A stretch of 32,279 nt of DNA from Rhodocollybia butyracea (GCA_015501585.1 JADNRY010000666.1:1-32279); one strand, 5' to 3'. Shown: positions 18,501 to 28,210, counted from the first letter of the stretch. Notes: generated by a model not told the origin, from the sequence alone. Program-made: numbers and translations.

Positions 18501-18749
18501 CCGAATCGGATTCAGCCACCTCCCCCACCAATTGAAGTTGATGGTGAAGAAGAATACAATGTGGCGGAAATCCTCGACTCGAAGATCAACCGAAGATACA
18601 AATGTTGTCCTCTACGATACTACATCTGATGGGCTGGTTATGAAGGAACCAATGACGAGTTCGCTTGGATTGCGGCCGACGAGCTACATGCCGATGAACT
18701 AGTTCCAGCATTCCATCTTTGGTATCCGAGCAAACCCAGACCTACTTAG
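15497..18749 (+). pseudogene. Gypsy-2 Pol (RT, RNase H, IN, chromodomain), interrupted
   Basis: RT begins after the frameshift at about 15500, with [13 protein letters not shown] and the catalytic YLDD. At 16087 the foldback MITE interrupts it. Removing the MITE and one copy of its GA duplication rejoins NPA to KCFW in frame. RNase H follows (ETDASDYALAA, VTDHKNLEYF), then integrase with its HHCC finger (FHDHPLSGHFG...CTVCGRNKS), core motifs MDFIEQLP and SDRGSKFVSAFF, then a chromodomain (EYNVAEILDSKINR...AGYEGTNDEFAWI). In-frame TGA stops at 17460-17462 and 18627-18629 replace likely CGA arginine codons. Several conserved arginines are W, C, Q or H, all explicable as CpG transitions. It cannot be functional. 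Confidence 0.92.
16088..16450. mobile_element. Foldback MITE, copy 2 (363 bp) inserted in Gypsy-2 RT, TSD GA
   Basis: A nearly complete palindrome beginning CATCAGGAAAAGCC and ending GGCTTTTCCTGATG, with mirrored inner segments. GA at 16086-16087 is repeated at 16451-16452. Deleting the element plus one GA restores the RT reading frame exactly, so the 2-bp duplication and the element ends are fixed independently of any alignment. It shares termini and subterminal words with the copy at 1166-1535. Its symmetry explains why both strands here show open frames with the same first residues, which are not genes. Confidence 0.93.
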
Positions 18750-19102
18750 TCCTTTGTGCGTACTTATATTTTTTCATTTTTACATCACTTTTCCAAGCGT
18801 CCAACAATGGACGTCGGAGGGGTTCGATTGCCGTGATAGCAAATTGAGTGATCACCCTTTCCTTATCATTTTCTTTTCAAAGTCATTCCGACTTTTCCGA
18901 TTCCGGCTTCAGCCGCATTTAAACTCACTTGAATCCTTACATTTCACTCAAGTTTAAAAAACAAAACTTTTCAATATTATATACAATTACTTTTATGCCC
19001 TTACAGGCTGACAACTTTCCATACGATAAAACAAAAATCCAAAAAACTACAAAGTCCAAAAAATTATTACAAAGGCCGAGGCTTCGGCCGACGGCTCTCT
19101 AC
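18750..19102. other. Convergent 3' region of Gypsy-2 pol and antisense gene
   Basis: About 350 bp between the pol stop (18747-18749) and the stop of the antisense gene (19103). A/T-rich with no open frame of note. Probably the 3' untranslated and polyadenylation sequence for the antisense gene. Confidence 0.45.
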
Positions 19103-20161
19103 CTACTCTTCCTCTCCCTCTCCATCTTCATCACCTCCTTCCTCCGGATCCTTCTCTCCCTTTTCCTTCTCCTTCCCTTTTCCCTTCGACTTGGGCTTTG
19201 GCCTCGACAGAGTCCGAAGTGGCCTTCCCTCCTCCTGGAAACCCCGGCGCGTACCAACTAAGAAACGTCGGAGGGCCGACAGTTCCGCCGTCAGGCCTCC
19301 GACCTGCTCCTCCAATGTGCTCGAGAGCCGAGCGACCTCCGCTCGTAATCCCGCCACCTCCGCCGATAAGCCCTCGCTTTCTTCCTCCACCTTCCTCCGG
19401 CTTTCCCGGCCGACGAGCGAACACTTCACCTTTGAAGTGTTGCACTCGGAGCAAGCCTCGGTCTTCCCGCCTTGCCAAGTACAACCCAACTCCTTCGCCT
19501 CGCACCGAACGCACTTCTTCCCGCTCTTCTTCGGCTTCTTCGGCCCCGGTTCATTGTCGCCATCGTCATTGTCGTCGTCGCCATTGTCGGGGGATGGAGG
19601 ATCATCCTTGGGACCTGAGTCGGGGACCTACAATGGGTTAGAAAAGAAAAAAAACTTTCAAGTCCCAAACGGACTCACCCTCGCGGCCGACTTCGGCGCC
19701 GCTCTCTTCCTCTTTAACCCACTTGGGGTACTTGGCCCCGCGACATTTTCCTTCTGCGCTTCCTGCTGGCGCTGCAAGGCAGCCGCCATCCTTTTCTCTC
19801 TCTCCTTGGTCGCCTTTTCATCGGCCAACGCTGCTTTGGACTTAGCAATTTCGTACGCCCGGAGAGTCTTGGCCGCCCGCTTCTCCTTGGCCTTCCTCTC
19901 TCGCTCAGCCTTTTCGCTGGCTTCCCTCGCTGCCAGCTCGGCCGCTGCCCTTTCCGCCTCCCTCTGCTGCTCTTCGACAAATAAACGGAGCCGCTCGGCT
20001 TCCGCTGCTGCGGCCTCCTCCTGTCGCTTTTTCTCCTTTTTCGCTGCCCATTCGGCCGCCTTCCTCTCGAGTAAAGCCTTGGCTTCCGCTGCTGCTTCCT
20101 TGGCCTTCCTGAATTCCTCGTCGGAGTCGTCGGATACGTGAGAGTTGGCGCGAGAAGTCAT
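19103..20161 (-). CDS. Antisense accessory protein of Gypsy-2: coiled coil plus six-Cys zinc cluster (335 aa, two exons)
   Basis: A complete gene opposite to pol, between pol and the 3' LTR. Exon 1 is 20161-19679 and exon 2 is 19627-19103. The 51-nt intron (19678-19628) runs GTGAGT...TAG with a C/T-rich 3' part. Splicing joins ...KSAAR to VPDSGPKDD in frame. Residues 15-135 are an Ala/Glu/Lys/Arg-rich coiled coil. An acidic linker, a basic KRKR-type patch and a PKKPKKSGKK nuclear-signal-like stretch follow. Then come six cysteines spaced C-x2-C-x6-C-x9-C-x2-C-x6-C, within the spacing of fungal Zn(II)2Cys6 clusters. A second, leucine-rich coiled coil (EVAGLRAEVARLSSTLEEQ) and a Lys/Glu-rich tail end the protein. 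Basic residues lie beside the second half (NTSKVK), unlike classic Gal4-type clusters. Both exons are open although pol next door is ruined. DNA binding is inferred only. Confidence 0.82.
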
Positions 20162-20215
20162 GGTAATAAGAAAATTGATGGGGTACTTAGGGAAATTTTG
20201 GATTTTGGCACAACC

Positions 20216-20222
20216 TTATATA
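20216..20222 (-). promoter_or_regulatory. TATA box of the Gypsy-2 antisense gene
   Basis: TATATAAGG on the minus strand, about 55 bp upstream of the ATG at 20161. It lies between the antisense gene and the 3' LTR, so the gene has a promoter of its own that does not depend on the LTR. Confidence 0.65.
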
Positions 20223-20388
20223 CCCAGGCGCTTAGACTCTATAGGATCACAGGAACAATAAGCGGAGATCTCGGTGACATCTTAGAATCTTCTAGACTTT
20301 CTCACATCACGGTGACCCTGACTCTCGGCCGACATACTATCAGTCCAACTTCAGCTCTGGACTTAGAGGCTTTCGAAGGCTCAAGCCT

Positions 20389-20400
20389 AAGAGGGGGATA
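20389..20400 (+). other. Gypsy-2 polypurine tract
   Basis: AAGAGGGGGATA followed by C and then the LTR start TGTTACAAC. It matches in form and position the tract beside the Gypsy-1 3' LTR. Confidence 0.75.
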
Positions 20401-20401
20401 C

Positions 20402-21038
20402 TGTTACAACCATGCCGCATCGGCATCCCTCGGTTCATCACCGGATCACCTCCTATCATCCCAGCACCATTCCGATTCCATCCCGTCTATTTCTGTCATC
20501 TTATCTCTTTTCGTTATCTTCCTATCTTATCTGTTATCTTCATCTGATGACGTACCGCCATTGGACCTTTCGGATTACTTTCTAATTGGTTCTTATTATC
20601 TTTCGATTATATTCCCTTTCCGATCTATTGAGTATTATTGTCTTATGATTGTATTACTTACTTCGGTCTTCCGTATACGTTTCCGACTATTGTCTTCTAC
20701 CGATCCGGAAGTCCCGGACTCTTAGTATATAAGTAGTACAACCTTGTACAGTAGTCCTCAGTTTAAATATCAACTTGGATAAACCAGACCTTCTGTCCGA
20801 CTAAGTTCCGCCCTAGTCTATCCTTCTTCCATCTTACTCGTCGGCCGTTACATCAGCCGAATCTATCTTTGTCTCTTGAACTTCATCTCGGGACTATTCG
20901 GCGTGACGAGGGTCTAGCTAATAGCTATACCGCACGTCCCACTTCTTCTTTGATCTCTGATATCAGTCCGAGACCTACTTCGTCAATTCATACCTTTCGG
21001 ATACGATCGGGTCCCTTCGGTCTTGCACGATCTTAACA
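20402..21038 (+). repeat. Gypsy-2 3' LTR (about 637 bp, end inferred)
   Basis: The start is fixed by the polypurine tract and TGTTAC. The end is placed at ...CTTAACA (21038) because TGTTA/TAACA form an inverted pair and because the codon-like CGG/CCGA texture of the element continues to that point. An alternative end is ...CGTTACA at 20852, giving 451 bp. A TATATAAG box at 20726-20733 would drive transcription from about 20757. No second LTR is present in the window to settle the end. Confidence 0.6.
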
Positions 21039-21890
21039 CAATCCCTCAGCAGTAAGATTGTCCATTCCCCCCAAATGCGAAGACAATGTTCTGTCAGTGC
21101 TTCAACTGACAATGGACTGTTTATTCCCACATTTCCTTCCGCTCTGCCTCTCAGCAACCTTCATCGCAAAGGCTTTTTCTCATCCCGCAATTATCACGTT
21201 ACCCAAGAGCTCACTGAGGCTCGGAGCATGGTGAATGCTTTTGTAGAATTTCATAATGCCAGAATATAAGGACCGATGATCATTTGGCTAAGCAGAGGCT
21301 TGGGCTGGAGGGAGAACTTGATGGAGAAGTTGAAAAGCAAAAATGGATTTGTTCTACAGATGTCTATTATAAACACATAAGTATCTCTAGAAGCATGACA
21401 TTGATTTCTTCGCGAAATATCAGTTCTAAGGATGCAACTGACCTCAAAATGACCTAGAAAGCTTGGGACGGTGTTGTTTCTGCTGCAACCCATCCCACAA
21501 CCCCTCAATGAGTATAAGTAGTATGAGATCTGTATACTCGGATGCTTGCATATATGAAAACTGTTCTTCTAGGCACATGCGGGCAGATTTTCGACTCGCG
21601 AAAGGTACAAGCTTGTATAGTACGCACGAGTGGTATCTCCGATTTTGGATAGATTCTTTGAAGCCAGGTACACCGCACTAACAATAGTAAAACCCACCGA
21701 GCATGAAGCTAGAGTGGCATGCAGTATACAGATGAAAACTTGCACACCACACAGAATATTACTCAAGCATAGACACTGGATGAGGTGAATCGGAGGGCCC
21801 TGGGAGGCTCAGTCCAGCTTTACCTTCTGTTGCCTTCGACCTTCTTAGTTAGGACAAGTTCCCATGAGTGAACGAATTCAGGAGAGTGAA
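21039..21890. other. Gene-relic sequence, function unknown
   Basis: Between Gypsy-2 and the first copy of the triplicated segment there are short open stretches on the plus strand, for example at 21075-21269 and then in a neighbouring frame LAKQRLGLEGELDGEVEKQK at about 21280-21340. The run of shifted frames suggests a decayed coding region. I recognise no family and no promoter. Confidence 0.3.
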
Positions 21891-21894
21891 GAAA

Positions 21895-23300
21895 ACGTCC
21901 ACTCAATAGCGTGCGAATCATTGCGGGCCGGTTATTCCTTTTCTCAACCAAACCGGGTACTCACTCTCGTGAATTCTGGCTTGCGAGACTGTGCTGGTCC
22001 TACTAATCCAATTTATCAGACAAACACAACAGCTTGCCTATTCTCAAATGCGACGTAGGAACTGTAACATCTGTAAGTCGATTTGACCAGTACCGTCTTC
22101 TATTTTCTATGAAAACTCGATCTGTTACATAAAATGGTACCCTTCTCTGTATCTTTCAGACAGCCTCTCGCTAATCATCTCGCATCCAAACCCAACCACC
22201 TCCGAGTCGAAAGCTCCTGATAACGCCTACAAAGCATGCAAGAAAGAAAGGCTATCAAGAGGGCAACCGTAGGATGTCTCTGTAGACATCGTCCTCATTG
22301 CATCCGTCGTACGCCTTCAGAATCTGATTTCACCAAACCAGGAGGACAATCCACATACAATATTACGCTTACCCGGCGTCCGACCCACCAAAACATCATC
22401 GCGTAGCCCGTCACCAATAAAACCTTAGACAACATGTCTACCGCCCACCCTGATATCCACTTTGCTGATGCACCCTCTCCGCCATACAGCCGACATTATC
22501 GATAATCCCAAGGATTTTTGCCCTTTTGTCCAGCCCATGTCGCGATGGAGATGTATGCCGGTGAAAATTATGCCGCTTTTGATGTGGGTATAGGGTACTG
22601 TTGCGTGAGGGAAGAGAGGGACGAGCAGTTTTTAGCGTTGAAGGATAATGGAGGGCTGAGTCAAGACAACTCGCTCTATGCAGAGGTACGGAAGGTGATT
22701 ATAGGGACGGACATTGTGGAGGTTGCATGAGAGGTCTTCCGGTTGGGTGGGGTTTAGAATATCGAAATAGTTCGATGCTAGGGGGACTGTATAATAGACA
22801 AACTTCAAGATTTCATACCGAGGACCTGGGACACGAGTCGTTTGCGCTGTTTCACTTTGTTTCAACTACATACTATGTATAACACAGCGCTACACTCGGT
22901 TTGTCTTTTCCGTGTCTTTTCGGCTCCTTTCCATCAGGTATGATTTGTGAGTGAGGGTGAGTAGATGTTGTACACATACCTTGGTGTTTCAAGTTGAAAC
23001 TGGGACATTTCTATCTTTAGTTTGAAGAGGACGACTGGATGACTGGGTACACTCTGGCGCTCCTCCAGACAACTTCACGCTAACGAGTAGATCTCGGGCA
23101 AGAAAAGATCCTTGATTCCTCCCTTGCCTTTCAAGATAGGTTAAATGGCAAACGGGGAGGAGCAAGGTTGAGTTATTATTGCCATCTGCTCGATGCTCAA
23201 CTCTTGGTACTTGACACTCACGCAGTGGTGTGGAGAGAAGCGATGAGAGACAGCCAAGATTAGGTTCAAGCAGTGTTTCATGACACCAACCACTCACGCG
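21895..23300 (+). repeat. Triplicated segment, copy A (decayed gene relic)
   Basis: Shares long runs with 27025-28210 (copy B) and shorter runs with 30650-31965 (copy C). Examples are GCGTGCGAATCATTGCGGGC near the start, the run around ATCTGTAAGTCGATTTG, the block with GTTGAAGGATAATGGAGGGC and the block with TTTCACTTTGTTTCAACTAC. Inside are coding fragments: one reads KACKKER, and a later open stretch at 22518-22730 ends with REERDEQFLALKDNGGLSQ and VRKVIIGTDIVEVA. Frames and stops differ among the copies, so all three are probably pseudogenes of one ancestral gene. No family recognised. Confidence 0.7.
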
Positions 23301-23729
23301 TGCAGCAGCGCCAAGGTGCTTTTACTTTATTTTCCTCAAGGCCTTTAACCTGATGTTTGACGATCTCTTATATATGCATATGTTCGAGCAATGCAAGCGC
23401 AATGTTCAAGCCCAAAGATTGATATACTACCAGCTCTCGTCGCCAAAATTCACTGGACAATCACTGGAACTAGTAATTGTTTTGGGGCGCGGCGGAGACA
23501 CTGCCGTTTCAAGTTTTCTAGCCTGTCATGAGTCGCATCCTTGTTGTAGCCTTTGACCTTTGTGGTTGGAAGTAGGGATCCAAAAGAAGTTTATTACTTT
23601 GAAACTACATTTACATCATCAGCGTAAGTAGGAAATCTGACCCGAAGGGTAGCCTCGTATCCAGGAGCGCTTTACCGAAGCTCCCCTAATGCATGCATAA
23701 TAAAACCTGTTTCAGACCTATTAACCTGT

Positions 23730-24232
23730 TTACTGATTATGTTTTGCTTGTTCGTGACGCCACTTGGCCGTGCGTAAGTAAGTAAATGTCTTGGAACAGT
23801 AATCGCAGGCGTATCTCCGCCGCACACTATGGATGACATCTATATGCCCTAGTGAAAGAGTCAGAACCCTCAGAAAGCAAGCCGATGAAAAAACTTACGC
23901 AGAAAAGCTTATTCGGTAGCGAGAGCAACCCCCCAAATAGAGCATATAAATCCCCATATGTGCAGAAGCTACTGAATGGTCAGCTGCAAACCCTTTGAAA
24001 CAAGAATCAGAAATTAAAACATACCGTAACATTGGTCCATAGTGACGAGTCTCCAACACAAGACACATCTTTCATTCAGCGAAGGCTCCAGATACACCAG
24101 GACTGTACTCCTAAAGGCATCAGGAGTAAATGTTACCTCCTCACGGCGATATCCTTTACATCTGTGGCCCGATGATGTGGTGATGCTCATCATCCCCAAC
24201 CGGCGAGGCAGAGTCAAGAAGGAAATCCCCAT
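23730..24232 (-). pseudogene. C2H2 zinc-finger gene remnant
   Basis: The last exon (23848-23730) encodes YACDYCSKTF followed by a C-x2-C-x13-H-x4-H finger and ends at a stop. It is preceded by a 50-nt intron (23898-23849, GTAAGT...CTGAC...TAG). Upstream, another stretch with LGGCSRYR, and an open stretch from 24232 containing ERCVLCWRL, look like further finger pieces. They are separated by a possible 32-nt intron (24024-23993) that would be unusually short. The finger frame does not continue cleanly across the 50-nt intron, which suggests a frameshift. This is most likely a decayed DNA-binding protein gene, though a functional gene with other exon borders is possible. Confidence 0.5.
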
Positions 24233-24575
24233 ACGCCTCAGATATACTTAACTCAACATTTCCCTAAACGCTCATACAGTTGGCACTACTTTGAACTACT
24301 ATGTATATAACATAGCATTCAATATTCGGAGGAATGGAAAGAGCTCACTTGCCCGATCTTTTGTTAACTTTCAAGGCATTCAATCAAAGATAACAAGTCT
24401 AGTACAAATACTACACTGAGGAGGCCTGTCAATGGATGGATCAAGGAAGATGATCCAGCGACTTCATTTCGGTTCTTCAAAATGTTTCCAGTGAATTAAA
24501 AGTCATTCAATGAAGAAACAATACCAACCCCTAACCCCCTAACCAATATTACGACTATTGAGTGCAAGACACTGA

Positions 24576-25013
24576 GGCCCCGTTCTGTAAAATGAGATGA
24601 GATGAGGTGAGAACGTTTTCCCTGCCAAATTTACGAGAACTCAACGAGATCTCGGTGAGAACGCAAATAAATTGTACGAGTAGAAATTCTATCATATCAT
24701 GCTGTGACTCGTTTACTCGGCCATCGCTAACGTGTCTGCCACTGGACCCTATGAGGTTATCAAACTAGGCAACCCTGCGTGTTTTCGATACAGATACTGA
24801 ATGAGAGAGTTAAGCTCCTCCAGCGTTCAAAAAGCTTTGAGTTGTGATTACATTGGGATTCATAAAGTCTGCCAAATGCCATTGCACTGTCACAGATTAT
24901 ACCGTTGCCGATTGCACCGGCTCGAGTTTCTTACTCGCATAGATCTCGTACTAACAGTCTCAGATTTCTTCTTCTCGGATTTTAGATCTCATCTCATTTT
25001 ACAGAACGGGGCC
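24576..25013. mobile_element. PIF/Harbinger-like MITE (438 bp, TSD TGA)
   Basis: Terminal inverted repeats start GGCCCCGTTCTGTAAAATGA and extend to about 28 bp. The right end is the reverse complement, ending in ACAGAACGGGGCC. TGA at 24573-24575 is repeated at 25014-25016. A 3-bp TNA duplication with GGSCC-starting ends is the pattern of PIF/Harbinger and Tourist-like MITEs. No transposase is encoded. Confidence 0.8.
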
Positions 25014-25399
25014 TGACTCCTTGAATGAACGGTGTAGTCAGTGTACTAGTGCGCAATTCCTCACTCAAGGCCAGTGCTGTTTGATTAAGTATGACCTCTG
25101 ATGGAAACAGATGGCAAGTCAGTGTACCGATTATGCTAATGTGTACGGTCCTGATTTCGGAAATGAACTGCCAATCACAAAGTCACTGTCTGTACAGCTG
25201 ACGTTGCCAACGTTAACATTGGCTTGTGACCTAGCAATGTTTGAACATTCAGCTCTGGGACCATCCTGCGTACAGAGTCATTCCTGGATCATTCCCATGG
25301 AATGATGAACTTTAACCAGATTATACCTACAGGGGGGCTGTCATACAGTGATACAGTACTCACAGGGGGGAGCTGACTTACGGGTGGGTACGAGTTTGA

Positions 25400-25430
25400 C
25401 CAATCATATCCACTATAGGTCCTTATAAAA
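25400..25430 (+). promoter_or_regulatory. CCAAT and TATA boxes of the secreted-protein gene
   Basis: CCAAT at 25400-25404 and TATAAAA at 25424-25430, with the ATG at 25558 about 130 bp downstream. The spacing suits a fungal polymerase II promoter. Confidence 0.55.
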
Positions 25431-25557
25431 AGCAGCTTTTGTGGATGGAATGGTTCAGTAGTTCTGCAGGTTCAGTGACTCTCCCACCAATCTTCCACTC
25501 GAATACAGTTTGCTGGCAATCTGTAATATCACCATTCACTTGATACAACTATCGAAA

Positions 25558-26864
25558 ATGCGCTTTGCCACTCCTCTTCTCTTTTCGCTCATTGCTAGCT
25601 CGATGCTTGCTGTGTGCTCTCTACCAGTGGATGAAAGACCAGAAAGACCAGAAAGACCCGTGGGTCCAGCAATACAGCGGCGGCGAAAAGTAAGGGCTCG
25701 ATACTGGTTAATCATACTGTACATAAGGCTCACATCTTGCTAGAAGGACGTCTTCGTGACCTTCATTGACAGTACAGGTAGACCCACGGAGACTGCTACT
25801 ACTGGCAGGCAAGCCAGTGATTCGAAACGGTCCTTCACCAGATCGCTCAGTGCATTATTCGGCTTGACCGACGGGATAGACTACAAGGGTTCATGGTCAG
25901 TAACCCCCGTGCGTGGGCGGCACTGGGGTTATTTCACAGTCACTGGAGTGCTCGGAGAGGGTTGGACTTGCACTGATGCTAATCCATGTTTTGGATGGAT
26001 AGCATATGGGGGTAGTACTTGTTTCCAAATCTCGTTTTCCTTGTCTGTCTCATAAATGCTTTGCCAGATTCTAATATCCAGGTCAGCACTCAGAGGGGTA
26101 CGCTGTATATGGGCATTAGCAAAGGTCGCCCAGGCCGGAACGCGTTTGAAGGGAATATGGGCCAACCCTCGGAGGCGGAAGAAAAAGAGAGGCATACAGA
26201 ATGGGAAAAACTTCAGAACGAGTTTAAATCGCACTTTATGGTACCACAAGCCGGATCATCATCATTGGTACCACAAGCCAAATCGTCATTATACCTATAC
26301 TCACATATTGTCAGATCAAACCTACTAGTGCCACCGTGACCTTCATTGATATAAAAGGTGCAGACCTGGGAACCGGCGACACTAAATTCCCATCAGGAAG
26401 AGGGTCAAGCATGACCGAAGCGCTCAATACCTTGGATAATACGGAGGCCAAAATAACCTACAAAGGTTCATATGCACCATCGAAAGACAAACGGGAATGG
26501 ATTTATTTCAAAATCACCGGACTGCCAGTGGAGTGTACTGATGGGAATCCGTGTTTTGGGTGGTTCGCAGGCGGTGGTGAGTACTTTCTGAGATCTGGTT
26601 TTCCTTGCATTCTTCATATATGCTTTGCTAGATGGGTATATTGATGGTGATAAGGGTGAGGGTCGGAAGCTAGTCCCAGGGGGCAAGGGGTCCGATCCCA
26701 ACGAATGGTACACTGCCATTAGCAAAGGCAAACCAGGTCAGGACCACTTTGTACCTTTTAAGGGTGAACCTAGTGCGGGGGGAGAGAAGGGTAATAAAAT
26801 GGCAAAGGAATGGAAGACAATTTTGGATGAGTTTCAGAACTTATACAAGCCAACCAGACGATGA
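25558..26864 (+). CDS. Secreted protein with two tandem copies of an unknown domain (five exons)
   Basis: Exons: 25558-25689, 25744-26011, 26068-26267 (or to 26240), 26315-26576, 26632-26864, giving 364 (or 355) aa. Introns are about 47-56 nt: GTAAGG...TAG, GTAGTA...CAG, GTACCA...CAG and GTGAGT...TAG. The N-terminus MRFATPLLFSLIASSMLAVC is a clear signal peptide. ERP repeats and a basic RRRK follow, a possible Kex2-type processing site. Two homologous modules come next. Each begins VTFID, passes YKGS(W/Y), Y/I-FxxTG and CTD(A/G)NPCFGW, is split by a phase-1 intron just after that, and ends with ISKG(R/K)PG and E-W-x-x-(L)-x-(N/D)-EF. Shared intron positions show that an exon pair was duplicated. 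No known family recognised; a small secreted or effector-like role is conceivable. Confidence 0.78.
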
Positions 26865-27024
26865 CAGAGTCAGGCGCTCACGCTCACGGCGGGCTTTCAT
26901 AGTGTATCACGTACTCGCTTGTTTCTGATAACTGTATCTGTTGCTTTGACGTATTGACCCCAGTAAAGAGTTCAGCGTGCTCTTCTCCATTGACTAAATC
27001 ACTACATTCTTATATACAAAACAC
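26865..27024. other. 3' flank of the secreted-protein gene
   Basis: Short stretch after the stop at 26862-26864. No feature beyond ordinary 3' flanking sequence; the next segmental repeat copy starts at about 27025. Confidence 0.4.
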
Positions 27025-28210
27025 ACCCGTTCAATAGCGTGCGAATCATTGCGGGCCGGTTATTCCTTTTCCTCTACGATTTTTCTTCTCTCGTGAATTC
27101 TGGCTTGCGAGACTATGCTGGTCCTAATAATTCAATTTATCAGAAAAACTCAACAGTTCGCGTATTCTTAAATGCGACGTAGGAATTGTAACATCTGTAA
27201 GTCGATTTGGCCAGTACCGTCTTCTATTTTCTATGAAAACTCGATCTGTTAAAAGGATAACCTTGTCTGTATCTTTCAGACAGCCTCTCGCCAATCATTA
27301 ACCATCTCGCAGACTCGCATCCGAACCCAGCCACCTCAAAAGCTCCTGACATCATTATGAACGCGCCAACAACGCGTGCAAGAAAGGCCATCAAGAAGGC
27401 AGTCGTCCTCATTGCATCCGTCACTAATCTGAAAAATCTCGACGTCGAGGCTGAATTTCACCAAACCAGGAGGACATTCCGCGTGCAAGATTACGCTTAC
27501 CCGAGGGCGTCCGACCCACCAACACATCATCGCGTATCCGTCACATCTAGTACCGGATGGCGAAGTATGCGAGTGAAGATTACGAGTGCATGTTCCGCTT
27601 TCGAGATATATGGTAATGTTGCGTGAGGCAACAGAGGGATAAGAAGTTTGCGGCGTTGAAGGATAATGGAGGGCTGGGTTACGACGCTGCATGCGGAGGT
27701 ACAGGAGATGATTAATTGATTACAGGGATGGCAGTTGTGGAGGTTGCGCGAGAGGTCGGGTAGAGTTCAGGATGTAGAAACAGTTCGACGCTGGAGCGGG
27801 AGCTGTACAATAGATGCCGAGGACCTGGAACACGAGTGTTTTGCGCCGTTTCACTTTGTTTCAACTACGTATAACGCAGCATTACACTCGGTTCGCCTTT
27901 TCCGCGTCTGTTCCACTGCTTTTCATCTGGTACGATTTGTCCGCTAGGTGAGAGAAGTAGGATGACTGGGTACACTCTTAAGCTATCACAGCCAACTTCA
28001 CACTACCGGGTACAACTCAAGCAAGAAAAGATCCTCCTTTGGCTACGCACTCCTTCGAGGTACTAGGTTAAGGAACAGTTACATGGCAAATGGAGAGGAC
28101 AAAGGCCGAACAACCACCGCCATCTGCTCAATGCTCGACTCTTGGCAGTGGTGCGGAGAGGAGCGATGAGACAGCCAAGGAACGTTCAATGATTCCCACC
28201 ACCCGCGGGA
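27025..28210 (+). repeat. Triplicated segment, copy B (decayed gene relic)
   Basis: Closest to copy A. It contains GCGTGCGAATCATTGCGGGC, ATCTGTAAGTCGATTTGGCC, TTGAAGGATAATGGAGGGCT and a 3' block around GATGACTGGGTACACTCT, all also in copy A and in the same order. The relic coding pieces (DEYECMFRFRDIW-like and QRDKKFAALKDNGG-like) are in shifted frames relative to copies A and C. It lies between the secreted-protein gene and the membrane-protein gene. Confidence 0.7.

Larger units (their letters stand above)
13970..21038 (+). mobile_element. Gypsy-2: 5'-truncated, decayed Ty3/Gypsy chromovirus with antisense zinc-cluster gene
   Basis: A plus-strand LTR retrotransposon lacking its 5' LTR and the N-terminal half of gag. 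It runs gag 3' part (13970-14550), protease-RT-RNaseH-IN-chromodomain (to 18749), an antisense spliced gene (20161-19103), polypurine tract (20389-20400) and 3' LTR (20402-21038). A foldback MITE sits in RT (16088-16450). Pol carries one frameshift and two TGA stops plus many CpG transitions. It is clearly older than Gypsy-1 and belongs to a different chromovirus lineage. Its missing 5' end is not found on the far side of Gypsy-1. Confidence 0.9.

Noticed and set aside
20402..20852. Shorter Gypsy-2 LTR ending at CGTTACA.
   Set aside because: The inverted terminal match is weaker than TGTTA/TAACA at 21038, and element-like sequence continues past 20852. Kept as an alternative only.
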